A DNA stretch of 64,000 bases from an uncultured Mollicutes bacterium (GTDB lineage: Bacteria > Bacillota_I > Bacilli_A > Acholeplasmatales > JAEDCM01): NCBI GenBank assembly GCA_947166335.1, contig CAMVDS010000002.1:1-64000 (forward strand). Direction: 5' to 3'. The translations under genes were made by a program, and so were the position numbers. Shown one piece after another: positions 51,579-61,328 of this stretch. Below the pieces are notes generated by a model. The model was not told the origin of the DNA and made no database searches. It saw only the letters and a list, made by a program, of their open reading frames with translations. Each line of letters begins with the position of its first letter. Positions within the stretch are counted from its first letter, which is position 1.

Positions 51579-54008
51579 TTAAATTGTGCATAATAAGTAA
51601 ATTAGTGGAGAGTTCCAATAAATTGTAATTTCGTTTGTTGACCAGCTATTGTCATTATCAATATAACAATGAGCAGGAGCTGCATTTGCACAACTACGTG
51701 TAGCAACTGAGTCAGCACCATTTTCAGCAAAGTTAGAATCTGGTCCACCAACTAACATACCTTTCATTGCTTCACCAGCAGCAACTGATGGTCTATGATG
51801 TGGATTTTCTGGTTTTAATTCACCATATCCAGTTACGAAACAATATGCACAAGCATTTTGACCTAATAAGTAATTTAATTGAGTTTCTGTGTATTTAACA
51901 TATTCATCATATTTTTCTTTACATTGTTCACTAGTTAATCCTAGACTATCACCAAATGAGTCAATAATCATAGCTGCAGTTTGTAGTATTCTACCATTAC
52001 TTGCTACAGTTAAGTTTGAACCCCATTCAAATGCATATACTTCATTACCATCTGCATCTTCTTTAGTTCCAACTGTTACATTATAAGCATCTGCTTTTGC
52101 ATTTGCAACTAATTCATCAGCATAATCTGTAATAGAACCTAATATTTCTTTAAATTCAGCTTCAGTAATAGGAGATGAACTACCCATTAAGTAACCAATT
52201 GATTCAATAGCAGCAAATCCATTAACGTTTGCCCAGCCTAAACCTAAATCATAAGTTTTATCAAAGTTAACTTTGAATGCATTGAAATAATCAACTTCAC
52301 CAGTTAAACCATATAATTCGATTGAAGCCCATGCTAACTCATCATTTAATTCTGAATCTGGATATTCACCAGTCTTAATATCAGATGGATTCTTAAATGA
52401 TTCTTTTTTCATAGTAGCTAAAGCTGCATAAGCTTTCTTAGCTGCTGCTTCATAATCATCTGCCTTTTCAAGTGCAATACTATCACTACGTAAAGTGTTA
52501 GCTGCCATTGCCATTACAGCTGCAAAATCAGCTGTAGCTGCATAAGATACAGGTGAAACGAATAATTCACCATTATAAGTATCGGTGCTGTGATCATCTT
52601 GAGGCTTAACATTATTTTTAGGGAATTCTTTTGTTGATACTTTATGGTAAACTTGACCATCTTCTCTTTGCATCTTAAGCATCCAGTCTAATTCCCACAT
52701 AGCTTCTTCTAAAATATCAGGAATAGAACTATCAGTTCCTGTTACATAAGAAGGATATATGAATGACTCACCATCACCAAAAGAGTATGCTGATAATAAG
52801 TCAGCTACTGTTTGAGCACCTGGTACAACATATTTACCATAGTCACCTGCATCATGCCATCCACCGCTTACATCAATCTTGTCGCCTTTTCCATAAACTG
52901 TAGCTAATTCTTGGTGACAAGCTGCATGAGCAAATTTATCTCCAGATTCTCCTAAAACTGCACCACATCTTTGTCTATAAAGCATCATAATAGCATCTTC
53001 AGTAATATTATCATAAACGTTATCTGAAATAGTGAATGCTTGTGATTCGCCTAATTCTCCAGCAACAATCTTATATTTTCCTGGAGTTGTAAGACTAGAG
53101 AAATCAACTATTCCTAGGTATTCTAGAGAACTCTTATAAGTACGACCTGTACTAACACTTACACCACTTAAAACAATTTCATCTGTTTCTGCATCAACAA
53201 TATTTACTCTAGCAGGCATTGTTGCAATATCGCCTCTAAGTACAGCTTGTTTTGTTTGGTTAGGTTTAAATCCTACTTGGTTTAATCTAATGTTAGGTCT
53301 TGAAGCTAAATCAAGAGGATCAATTACGATACCTGAATCATATGTACATGTTAATACAAAATTATCAAGAGTAATAAGTTCTTTACTAATGTAATCAACC
53401 AAACCAGTTTTAGGATTCATCTTTGTTTCCATTTCCATATATTTTGGATCTCCTTCAAACCAGCCTAAGTTAATTGCCATTCTAGGAGCAGCGTCTGTAA
53501 CAGCACTTGTAAATTCATATTTATAGTGCTTCATGCTTGTTCCTAATTTGTCGATTAGATGTCCGCCTTTACCTTCAAGAATGTAATTTTCATAGATACC
53601 ACCATTTTGTTGGATTCTTATTTCAAAACTTCTTTCAATATCACACATTGCATCAAATTCAAAACAATATTTGCTTCCCTTAGTAATAGAGAATCCATCA
53701 TAAGCAAATTGAACGCAGTGCATGTCATTCGAAGTCATAACGATTCCTACTTCAAGTTGTCTTTTCTTGTTGATAGCGATTTGTCCAAAGCCTCCGTTTA
53801 GGGCATAGCACCACCATTCGCCACCGCTTTCAGTTTTAATTAATTGGTCACCAGATGATGCTAATTCAACTTCACCATAATTGAAATTACCATTATCTAG
53901 TAGATTTCCTTCTACATCTGGTGTGATGTATTTCCCACCTTTTTTACCGCAACCAGCAATTGTAAAAATAGTTGCTAGAGTTAGGAAGAAAATAAATAAT
54001 TTTTTCAT
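51579..54008 (-). CDS. Glycoside hydrolase family 9 cellulase, lipoprotein with CBM and CelD_N domain
   Basis: An 809-residue surface lipoprotein. A signal peptide ends in the lipobox IAGC (Cys20). Then come a carbohydrate-binding module of CBM4_9 type (about 35-205; GNLLDNGNFNYGE, DMHCVQFAYDGFSITKGSKY), a CelD_N Ig-like domain (about 245-330; RPNIRLNQVGFKPNQTKQAV) and the GH9 catalytic domain. The nucleophile/base pair is in GGWHDAGDYGKYV near 386, a HHRPS near 740, and the acid in STNEITIYWNSPL near 792. It hydrolyses beta-1,4-glucans such as cellulose outside the cell. No dockerin, other GH or sugar transporter adjoins, so it works alone here. Confidence 0.93.
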   Translation of the reverse strand: MKKLFIFFLTLATIFTIAGCGKKGGKYITPDVEGNLLDNGNFNYGEVELASSGDQLIKTESGGEWWCYALNGGFGQIAINKKRQLEVGIVMTSNDMHCVQFAYDGFSITKGSKYCFEFDAMCDIERSFEIRIQQNGGIYENYILEGKGGHLIDKLGTSMKHYKYEFTSAVTDAAPRMAINLGWFEGDPKYMEMETKMNPKTGLVDYISKELITLDNFVLTCTYDSGIVIDPLDLASRPNIRLNQVGFKPNQTKQAVLRGDIATMPARVNIVDAETDEIVLSGVSVSTGRTYKSSLEYLGIVDFSSLTTPGKYKIVAGELGESQAFTISDNVYDNITEDAIMMLYRQRCGAVLGESGDKFAHAACHQELATVYGKGDKIDVSGGWHDAGDYGKYVVPGAQTVADLLSAYSFGDGESFIYPSYVTGTDSSIPDILEEAMWELDWMLKMQREDGQVYHKVSTKEFPKNNVKPQDDHSTDTYNGELFVSPVSYAATADFAAVMAMAANTLRSDSIALEKADDYEAAAKKAYAALATMKKESFKNPSDIKTGEYPDSELNDELAWASIELYGLTGEVDYFNAFKVNFDKTYDLGLGWANVNGFAAIESIGYLMGSSSPITEAEFKEILGSITDYADELVANAKADAYNVTVGTKEDADGNEVYAFEWGSNLTVASNGRILQTAAMIIDSFGDSLGLTSEQCKEKYDEYVKYTETQLNYLLGQNACAYCFVTGYGELKPENPHHRPSVAAGEAMKGMLVGGPDSNFAENGADSVATRSCANAAPAHCYIDNDNSWSTNEITIYWNSPLIYLLCTI

Positions 54009-54145
54009 ATTACCCCTCCTTCGAAAAAATAATTTAATTCTAATTTACAATAAACAAAATAAAAATGCTATAACAAAAATTACCCTCATATCACTTTTAT
54101 TAGTGCTTTTGATATTTCCATTATAGCATATTTATTAATCATTAA

Positions 54146-55057
54146 CTATTTATTTTTAAAATCATATGGAGTTACTTGGTAAACATAGTAATTCAACCAG
54201 TTAGTGAAGAAGATATTAGCTGTTGATCTCCATAATACATCAACATCTGTGTTAGTTTCATCAGTAAAATAATTGTCTGGTCTATTAATTGGTAAGTTCT
54301 TTGCTAAATCACGCTCATATTCATTCTTTAAAGTAAACTTATCATATTCCATATGTCCAGTCACAAATATTTGACTATTATCAGCTGATTTAATAATTGT
54401 TATTCCTGCTTCATCTGATTTAGCTAATGGAATTAAATCCTTACATTTTAATATATCTTCATCATCTATTTTTGTATGTCTTGAATGAGGTATATAGAAT
54501 ACATCATCAATACCATTTAATAGCTGTTCAAACTTAACACATTTTCTATGTTTAAATACACCGAAAAGCTTTTTATCAAGCGGTTTTTTATCTAATCCAT
54601 AGAAATATTTTAAACCTGCTTGAGCACCCCAACAAATGAATAATGTAGAAGTTACGTGGCTCTTAGAGAAATCAAATATTTCTTCTAATTCTTTCCAATA
54701 TAATACATCATCATATTCCATCTTTTCTACAGGTGCTCCTGTAATAATCATACCATCATAATAATTATTTTTTATTTCACTAAAAGTTTTATAGAAACGT
54801 TCTAAATGTTCTTGCGAAATATGCTTACTTTTATATGATTCAGTATTCATAAAAGTTGGATTTATTTGAAGTGGTGAGTTTGCTAATAACCTTAGTAATT
54901 GTGTTTCTGTTTCAATCTTAGTAGGCATTAGATTTAGTATTAATATTTCAATTGGTCTAATATCTTGTGCTTGTGCTCTTTTGTTAGACATGACAAAAAT
55001 ATTCTCACTCTCTAAAATATCAAATGCAGGAATATCTTTTGGAATTACAATTGGCAT
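54146..55057 (-). CDS. metA: Homoserine O-acyltransferase (MetA)
   Basis: A 303-residue MetA of the class I glutamine-amidotransferase-like fold: MPIVIPKDIPAFDILESENI opening, LNLMPTKIETETQLLRLLAN near residue 46, the nucleophile cysteine in LFICWGAQAGLKYFYGL near 143, and IPHSRHT plus HMEYDKFT carrying the other active residues. It acylates homoserine (acetyl- or succinyl-CoA; not decidable here) in methionine synthesis. A Met-specific T-box leader precedes it, so it is induced by uncharged tRNA-Met. AGGGGCGGTTAAT precedes the ATG. Confidence 0.95.
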   Translation of the reverse strand: MPIVIPKDIPAFDILESENIFVMSNKRAQAQDIRPIEILILNLMPTKIETETQLLRLLANSPLQINPTFMNTESYKSKHISQEHLERFYKTFSEIKNNYYDGMIITGAPVEKMEYDDVLYWKELEEIFDFSKSHVTSTLFICWGAQAGLKYFYGLDKKPLDKKLFGVFKHRKCVKFEQLLNGIDDVFYIPHSRHTKIDDEDILKCKDLIPLAKSDEAGITIIKSADNSQIFVTGHMEYDKFTLKNEYERDLAKNLPINRPDNYFTDETNTDVDVLWRSTANIFFTNWLNYYVYQVTPYDFKNK

Positions 55058-55089
55058 ATTAACCGCCCCTTTCTTTTTATAATAAAAAA

Positions 55090-55295
55090 AGCATCCTAAT
55101 TAAAGGACGCTATATAAACGTGGTACCACCTTTTTTTATCTATAATAATATAGACCTCTAAGCTATAACGGGCATACCCGGTTTAGCCTACATATCGACT
55201 AAACAGCTCCAGAGCCATCTAAACATAGCCTCAGTACTAATTTTCACCAACCATTAGCTCTCTAAAAAATCTTCTATGTTCTCTTTCCTTCAACG
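55090..55295 (-). ncRNA. T-box leader, Met-specific, upstream of metA
   Basis: On the minus strand: AGAGAGCTAATGGTTGGTGA stem I, a specifier AGATGGCTCT (codon ATG = Met, complement at 55216-55218), T-box AGGTGGTACCAC (55119-55130) and terminator AGCGTCCT / AGGATGCT with T7 (55084-55111). The TGGT bulge matches an ACCA end, as on tRNA-Met. Confidence 0.9.
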
Positions 55296-55305
55296 CTATA
55301 AAAGT

Positions 55306-55333
55306 ATTATAACATAATTTATTTTTTAATCAA
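55306..55333 (-). promoter_or_regulatory. Promoter of the metA T-box transcript
   Basis: TATAAT (55306-55311) with a TTGATT (55328-55333) 16 bases upstream on the minus strand; the -35 overlaps the end of rimO. Confidence 0.6.
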
Positions 55334-56594
55334 GTTTTTTGCCAAAAAGATTATAGCTATCAGCATCTGTGATTTCTACTTGAATGACATCACCTTTTTT
55401 AAGTTTATCATCGCTTAGGACAAATAGATATCCATCTACATCATCAGGTGCAAACGCAAAGCTTCTACATATATAATAGTATCCTTCAAATTCTTCTACT
55501 ATTGCCTTATGGATTTCTCCAACTCTCTCTAATCCTTTTTCTAGTGATATTTTTTCTTGCATATGCATTATTTCATTTAATCTGCGTTTTGCAGTATTCT
55601 TATTAACTTGAGGCATAAAATAACCTTTTGTGCCTTCTTCTTTAGAATAAGTAAAACCACCTAATTTATCAAATCTAACATCACTAATAAACTGCTTTAA
55701 AATGTTAAAATCTTCTTCCTCTTCATAAGGAAAACCTAACATTACTGTAGTACGTAAAACGGCGTTAGGAATAGCTTTTCTTATTCTATTTACTAACGAA
55801 TATAATATCTCATTTGTATCTCTTCTGTTCATTAATTTAAGCATTTTATCTGATGCATGTTGAATAGGTATATCAAAATATGGAGTTATTACTTTACTAT
55901 CTCTTACACATTCAATCAATTCATCAGTGACATCAGATGGATATAGATACAAAAATCTAATAAATTCAATATTAGGAATAGTTTCTAATCTCTTAAGTAA
56001 TTTGACTATATTTGTATTGCCTAGATCACTACCATATCTAGTAGTATCTTGACTTATTAATACTATTTCTTTTACACCTTTATTTACTAATGATACAGCT
56101 TCTTCATAAATATCATCTTCTAATCTTGATCTATAATTACCTCTAATTAAAGGTATAGCACAATAACTACATCTATTATTACAACCATCACTTATTCTTA
56201 AATATGCTAAATGCTTTGGTGTAATTAATAATCTATTTTTTTCTTTAAAATCTTTAACATTTTCATTTAAAAAGTTAGATAATATTTCTTTAATATGAGG
56301 ATAATCTTTTATTCTAATAAATAAATCTACCTCAGGTAATGATTTTTTTAGATCTTCATAATAGCGTTCTACTAAGCAGCCAGTAACTATTAATTTTTTA
56401 TTATAATCAGCCATCTCTAAAATAGTATCAATAGATTCTTTTTTTGCACTTTCAATAAAGCCACATGTATTAACAATAATAACATCAGCTTCATCTATAT
56501 TATTTGTTATTTCACTTCTTTTAAATACACCTAAAATCATTTCTGAATCGACTTGATTTTTAGCACATCCTAGTGAAATTAATCCTACTTTCAT
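55326..56594 (-). CDS. rimO: Ribosomal protein S12 methylthiotransferase RimO
   Basis: A 422-residue MTTase: N-terminal UPF0004 (MKVGLISLGCAKNQVDSEMI, with the first cluster cysteines), radical SAM core with RISDGCNNRCSYCAIPLIRG near residue 147, and a C-terminal TRAM domain (about 360-422). It adds a methylthio group to an aspartate of ribosomal protein S12. ATG 56594 follows AAAGGATGTGTTAAAT; GTG 56603 is less likely. It is followed by metA's leader and precedes rlmH upstream in the same direction, so translation-apparatus modification genes are side by side. Confidence 0.95.
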   Translation of the reverse strand: MKVGLISLGCAKNQVDSEMILGVFKRSEITNNIDEADVIIVNTCGFIESAKKESIDTILEMADYNKKLIVTGCLVERYYEDLKKSLPEVDLFIRIKDYPHIKEILSNFLNENVKDFKEKNRLLITPKHLAYLRISDGCNNRCSYCAIPLIRGNYRSRLEDDIYEEAVSLVNKGVKEIVLISQDTTRYGSDLGNTNIVKLLKRLETIPNIEFIRFLYLYPSDVTDELIECVRDSKVITPYFDIPIQHASDKMLKLMNRRDTNEILYSLVNRIRKAIPNAVLRTTVMLGFPYEEEEDFNILKQFISDVRFDKLGGFTYSKEEGTKGYFMPQVNKNTAKRRLNEIMHMQEKISLEKGLERVGEIHKAIVEEFEGYYYICRSFAFAPDDVDGYLFVLSDDKLKKGDVIQVEITDADSYNLFGKKLD

Positions 56595-56632
56595 ATTTAA
56601 CACATCCTTTATATAAGGCTTAATTAAGCCAT

Positions 56633-57094
56633 TTATTTATGATAAGATTCGTTATTATTAATCTTAAATGCACGGTATATTTGTTCCATTAAAATTAGCT
56701 TCATTAGTTTATGGGGAAAAGTAAATTTAGAAAAGCATAATCTATAATCTGCTTTTTTTATTACTTCTTCATCTAATCCTAAAGATCCACCAATTATGAA
56801 ATTAATTGTTGAAGCAACATTTTTAATTTCATCTATTTTTTTTGCAAACTCTATGGAATCTAATTCCTTACCACCTAAATCTAAAACAATTGTATATGAA
56901 TTAGAAGGTATTTTAGAAAGAATTCTTTCAGCTTCTTTTTTCTTTACAACTTTACTATCTAATTCATTTGGTTCATCCATTACCGTAATTAGTTCTATAT
57001 TTGTATACTTAGTCAATCTTTTTCTATATTCTTCTATTCCATCAATAAAATACTGTTCTTTAATTTTCCCAACTGATATTATGTTTATCTTCAT
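56633..57094 (-). CDS. rlmH: 23S rRNA pseudouridine-1915 N3-methyltransferase RlmH
   Basis: A 153-residue SPOUT methyltransferase: MKINIISVGKIKEQYFIDGI opening, the SAM-binding knot FIIGGSLGLDEEVIKKADYR near residue 100, and the C-terminal YRAFKINNNESYHK, whose final YHK is characteristic. It methylates pseudouridine 1915 in helix 69 of 23S rRNA. It lies two bases after walJ and 38 before rimO. Confidence 0.97.
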   Translation of the reverse strand: MKINIISVGKIKEQYFIDGIEEYRKRLTKYTNIELITVMDEPNELDSKVVKKKEAERILSKIPSNSYTIVLDLGGKELDSIEFAKKIDEIKNVASTINFIIGGSLGLDEEVIKKADYRLCFSKFTFPHKLMKLILMEQIYRAFKINNNESYHK

Positions 57095-57096
57095 AT

Positions 57097-57885
57097 CTAT
57101 ACCTCTATTATTCTTGTTTGACTAAATTGTTCAGCATAATCAAAAGTAATTTTATCTACATCAATAGAAAAATCATTGAATACTCTAAACACAGTTTCTT
57201 TTAATATATCTAAACTATTACATTCTCTAGACCTATGGATAAAACAAATGTTTTTAGTCCTTTCAGTAATTAGGTAAGATAAGTTAACAGCCGAATCTTC
57301 ATTTGATAAATGTCCTAAATCTCCAAGTACTCTATTTTTTAACATTTGTGTTCTATTAGAATTCATTTCCATTCCCGGATCATAATTAGCTTCAAATAAA
57401 TAACAGTCGGCATCTTTTAATATAGTTCTATAATCTGTATCTAAATAACCTGTATCAGCAACATAAACTACCTTTTTCCCGTTTTCCCTAACAATTATTC
57501 CAAGACATTCCCTTGTATCATGTGATAGAGGGAAAAATTCTATTTCCATATCATTTATTTTAATCTTTTCAAACGGATTTACAAACACGTGATTTAAATT
57601 CTTAATATTGTTGAAAATATCTGGATTAAGCGATAAATAGGACTTTTCATTAATGTATAAAGGCATATCATTATTCTTTAAAATACTAGTAATATATTTT
57701 GTATGATCAATATGCTCATGAGTGATGATTAGTCCATCATATTTAACATCTTCAATACCATTTTCTTTTAATCTTGATTTAATTTGTCTAAGGGATATAC
57801 CCGCATCAATCAATATGGTTGCGCTACTTCCTTTTATATAAGTAGTATTCCCACTTGACCCGCTTCCTATAACAACAATTTCCAT
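57097..57885 (-). CDS. walJ: MBL-fold metallohydrolase WalJ (YycJ)
   Basis: A 262-residue metallo-beta-lactamase-fold protein: MEIVVIGSGSSGNTTYIKGS opening, metal motif THEHIDHTKY near residue 55, then FFPLSHDTRECLG and YVADTGYLDTD. YycJ/WalJ coordinates cell division with DNA replication in Bacillus and sits next to rlmH in many genomes, as here; walKR are not in the window. AGAGGTGATTTT precedes the ATG. Confidence 0.92.
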   Translation of the reverse strand: MEIVVIGSGSSGNTTYIKGSSATILIDAGISLRQIKSRLKENGIEDVKYDGLIITHEHIDHTKYITSILKNNDMPLYINEKSYLSLNPDIFNNIKNLNHVFVNPFEKIKINDMEIEFFPLSHDTRECLGIIVRENGKKVVYVADTGYLDTDYRTILKDADCYLFEANYDPGMEMNSNRTQMLKNRVLGDLGHLSNEDSAVNLSYLITERTKNICFIHRSRECNSLDILKETVFRVFNDFSIDVDKITFDYAEQFSQTRIIEV

Positions 57886-57959
57886 AAAATCACCTCTTTT
57901 ATTTTACCATAATAAGAACTCTATATAAAGCATTTTAATTTAATAAATTAATTTATATA

Positions 57960-57987
57960 TTGCATATTATGTAAAAAATGGTATAAT
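57960..57987 (+). promoter_or_regulatory. Promoter of the SurA-like lipoprotein gene
   Basis: TTGCAT (57960-57965) and TATAAT (57982-57987, with an extended TGG) are 16 bases apart. Confidence 0.75.
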
Positions 57988-58050
57988 TAATTGTGCTATG
58001 GTTTTACCATAGGGACATAAAAAAAGACAAAATGAGGAGTGACTTAAAGA

Positions 58051-61000
58051 ATGGAAAACAAAAAGGTATTAGGCAAAATTATTCCTGCAGTATTAGTTCT
58101 TGTCTTAGCTCTTCTATTGGTAATTGCAATTTCTTCTTGTTCAAAAGGAAAGAAGACACCAACAGGAGAAATAATCGATGAGAAAGATTATTTAAAGATT
58201 AATATTGCCGATGACAAAACTTACACTGTTTCCAAATTAGAGTTCTACAACAAGCTAAGATACGTTGGTTATGATGTATTTGAAGATGCTTTGTATGAAG
58301 CAGCTTTAAGCGATATTGTAACTGATATCAAGCAAGACATTAGTAGTAACGAATCTAATTTGACAAATGCTAAGTATTTCAAGAAGTTTAAATACATTAT
58401 TGATAGCGAAGTATATGGAACAGCTGATGAGGACGAGATTGAAAAAATCGAAGATGACGAAAAGGAACAAAAGGTTAAAACTTACCTTAACAAATTGAAA
58501 CAAGTCGGTTACACAATCAATTATGCAGATGGTTTATATCAACTAGCATCTTTCGAATATTCAACAATCAAACTTGCTAAAAGAGAATACGCTAGAAAGC
58601 TTCTTCTTGAAGAAGTTGATGAAATCGATAGCGATAACCAAATTACAAGCAAGAAAATCAAAGATTATTTTGATAAGAAAGTAACTAACAAGGGTGATTT
58701 AAGTGCATTAGTTGTATTATTCTCATCTCAAACAGAAATTACTGACACTTTAAAACAATTAAATTTAAAATTCATTGGAAACAAATTATACAGAGTTTCA
58801 CCATCAAAAGCAACTTATGAAGACCCTTCAAATCCAAAATTCTCTGAATATGAAGAATATTATGATGATTTTGATAACAGTGTTGAAGGTGTAGCTGCAC
58901 TAGATGATAACGAAGTATTATTTGAGTTCTGTAGAGTTTATAATTACATCTACTCTTATAGAAACAAATTAAAATTCACAATTGGAACAGATACTACTGA
59001 TTATCTAGATAAAGAAGTTAATCCACTTGAAGATAATTATACAGATTCTGAATATATGGCAATTAAGAATTGTGCATTAGAAGATATGGTAGAAATGCTT
59101 CTTGCGCAAGATAATGGTATTTTTGAAGAAACACCAAGATTAAACTATACATACAAAGTATTATATGAAATCGATTCAACACTTCAAGAAGCACTAGCTA
59201 AAAAATACTTATATGATAGTGATGAATATCCAAGATATAACACACCTTCTTCTACTTACATTAGAGGTAATTATTTAGCATTCAAATTAAAAGATGCTGA
59301 TGTCTTAGAATATAATGGTATTGAGGCTTTAGCTAAATTACTTGACGCTATTGAAAAAGGTGAATCTGAAGCAGTAATAAAAGCTCATATTGAATCAATC
59401 AAAGAAGAATTCACTGATTTATTATTAGGTTTAGGAATTTATTCTGATGATACAAAGATTAAAGCATGGGCTAATGAATATGCAAACAAGATTACAGTTT
59501 TAGGTATCACTGGTGCCAAAGAAATTATGGCAAGTATTAGTGATAAAGAAAATGAAGATTCTATTTTCTCAAAGATTTTTGAAACATTACTTACTGATTC
59601 ATATATCAATGAAAAATTAAATGAATTCCTTGAAGATCAATGCAAGATCACAATCTATGATCAATTATTTGAAGTTCAATTTGCTTCTAAAAATGATTTC
59701 TATAAATCAGGAAACAAACAATCAAAAACTGATATTTTAAAGGTTGTTGTTAAAGATAAAGAAACTAAAGAAACAAAGGAAACAAAAATTACTGCTGCTG
59801 AAATGTTTGATAGATTATACAAGAGACATGGAGCTTCAGAAGCATCATATACTTTAGGAACTCAAATATTAAAAGATAAGTTCTATGATAAAATTACTGA
59901 AGAAAAGAAAAAAGAATTTACTGAAGAATATGATAGAATAATTTCTTACTTTGCTCAAGGTAATACATCACAATATGGCTATAGTCCTTCTATTGGACAA
60001 AAAGCATTCGTAAATCTATATTTTAGAGCTGATAATAAAGATGATGCAATTTTTAATATGTGGGCTGCAAGCGAATTACAAAACATTTTACTATATTCTA
60101 ATCCAAATGATATTAATAATGATATGTTAACTAACTTAGTTACTTTAACTAATGTTGAATTCAATAATTTCGCTCATATAGAATTCAACTCATTATATGT
60201 TTATACAGATGATAATGAAGATGGTAAAGCTGATGATTGGACTATCGTAGATGATGCTGATCCAAGAAAGATTGAAGTTAAAAAATTAGCAACTGAATTA
60301 ATAAATATTATTAATGAACGTGCTATGACTGAATATTCTAATTCTAACCGCGAAGGCGCATATAACGGATTATACAGTAATTACGAATCAGCTTCTAGAA
60401 TTTCTCATCTAGGAAATTATGGAGATGGACAACCACTTCCAACATTTACTACTTCAGCTGAAAAAGAAGCATACTACTTCTCTAAATTCAAAGCAAAAGG
60501 ATTATTCTTAGGTGAGCATATTAGTATTATTGTAGAAAATGGTAAAGAATTAGCTAAACAAGATTTTGATGAAAACAAAGTTCAATTAAAGAATATTTAT
60601 GATTTTATGATTAAAAATCATAGTGAAGATTTAAAAGTTGACCAAATCGTTGCAAGAATTGTAAATGCTGATGATGAAGGTGCAAATATTGATAAAGCTA
60701 CTACTGAAAACATCTTCTTATCTGAAGAAGGATTTACAACATTCTACATCGTAGATACTAAGGAAGCTGAATCATTTAAGTTTGAATTTAAGGATAACGC
60801 TGATACTTCTACTGGAGGTAAAGTATATCCATATTCAATCGATGAAAATGATATGTTCCCAGTAGATGAAGATGGTAAGCCAATCGATAATACAACTACT
60901 GATCCTGAACATACATTATACAACACAAATAAAGATGTTACTTTAAATCAAATGACATTATATGTAAGAGAATATAATGATGGTGTTGAATCACTAGCAA

Positions 61001-61245
61001 TTAGCGTAGTTGATGCATTCAAAGTTTACTTTGATGATCAAATCATGAGCAAATATACTTCTGAAACATTTAGATTCTATATCTTCAACTGTTTAATTAA
61101 TAATTATATCTCAGAAGGAAAACTTACTATTAAAGATGATGATTTAAAAGCAAGCATCGATACTCTTGCTGAAAGCAAGAATGAATCATTATTTGAATTT
61201 AAAGATACATTAACTTCACAAAAATGGTTCGAATTATTTAACTAA
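58051..61245 (+). CDS. Very large SurA/PrsA-like surface lipoprotein
   Basis: A 1064-residue lipoprotein: signal helix (PAVLVLVLALLLVIAISSC) with lipobox Cys30, then a SurA-N-like helical unit (YTVSKLEFYNKLRYVGYDVF) that recurs in weaker form, for example around EYARKLLLEEVDEI...ITSKKIKDYF and near the C-terminus. The body is acidic, rich in Lys/Asp/Glu, with no obvious parvulin catalytic domain. SurA/PrsA proteins are extracytoplasmic foldases; this one is far longer than PrsA (~300). It is monocistronic with promoter and terminator. A chaperone or binding role on the surface is inferred. Confidence 0.65.
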   Translation: MENKKVLGKIIPAVLVLVLALLLVIAISSCSKGKKTPTGEIIDEKDYLKINIADDKTYTVSKLEFYNKLRYVGYDVFEDALYEAALSDIVTDIKQDISSNESNLTNAKYFKKFKYIIDSEVYGTADEDEIEKIEDDEKEQKVKTYLNKLKQVGYTINYADGLYQLASFEYSTIKLAKREYARKLLLEEVDEIDSDNQITSKKIKDYFDKKVTNKGDLSALVVLFSSQTEITDTLKQLNLKFIGNKLYRVSPSKATYEDPSNPKFSEYEEYYDDFDNSVEGVAALDDNEVLFEFCRVYNYIYSYRNKLKFTIGTDTTDYLDKEVNPLEDNYTDSEYMAIKNCALEDMVEMLLAQDNGIFEETPRLNYTYKVLYEIDSTLQEALAKKYLYDSDEYPRYNTPSSTYIRGNYLAFKLKDADVLEYNGIEALAKLLDAIEKGESEAVIKAHIESIKEEFTDLLLGLGIYSDDTKIKAWANEYANKITVLGITGAKEIMASISDKENEDSIFSKIFETLLTDSYINEKLNEFLEDQCKITIYDQLFEVQFASKNDFYKSGNKQSKTDILKVVVKDKETKETKETKITAAEMFDRLYKRHGASEASYTLGTQILKDKFYDKITEEKKKEFTEEYDRIISYFAQGNTSQYGYSPSIGQKAFVNLYFRADNKDDAIFNMWAASELQNILLYSNPNDINNDMLTNLVTLTNVEFNNFAHIEFNSLYVYTDDNEDGKADDWTIVDDADPRKIEVKKLATELINIINERAMTEYSNSNREGAYNGLYSNYESASRISHLGNYGDGQPLPTFTTSAEKEAYYFSKFKAKGLFLGEHISIIVENGKELAKQDFDENKVQLKNIYDFMIKNHSEDLKVDQIVARIVNADDEGANIDKATTENIFLSEEGFTTFYIVDTKEAESFKFEFKDNADTSTGGKVYPYSIDENDMFPVDEDGKPIDNTTTDPEHTLYNTNKDVTLNQMTLYVREYNDGVESLAISVVDAFKVYFDDQIMSKYTSETFRFYIFNCLINNYISEGKLTIKDDDLKASIDTLAESKNESLFEFKDTLTSQKWFELFN

Positions 61246-61266
61246 GTCAATCCTATTAAAATATAA

Positions 61267-61297
61267 AGAGTTAGGTTAATCCCTAACTCTTTTTTTA
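61267..61297 (+). terminator. Terminator of the SurA-like lipoprotein gene
   Basis: AGAGTTAGG-TTAATC-CCTAACTCT is followed by seven T. Confidence 0.85.
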
Positions 61298-61302
61298 TCA
61301 AT

Positions 61303-61328
61303 AAAAAAACATTAGAAGATCTAATGTT
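61303..61328 (-). terminator. Terminator of yhaM
   Basis: AACATTAG-ATCTT-CTAATGTT on the minus strand is followed by T7, overlapping the stop codon. Confidence 0.8.

Noticed and set aside
55090..55295. SAM riboswitch before metA
   Set aside because: The leader has stem I, specifier and T-box motifs of a T-box, not the S-box core.
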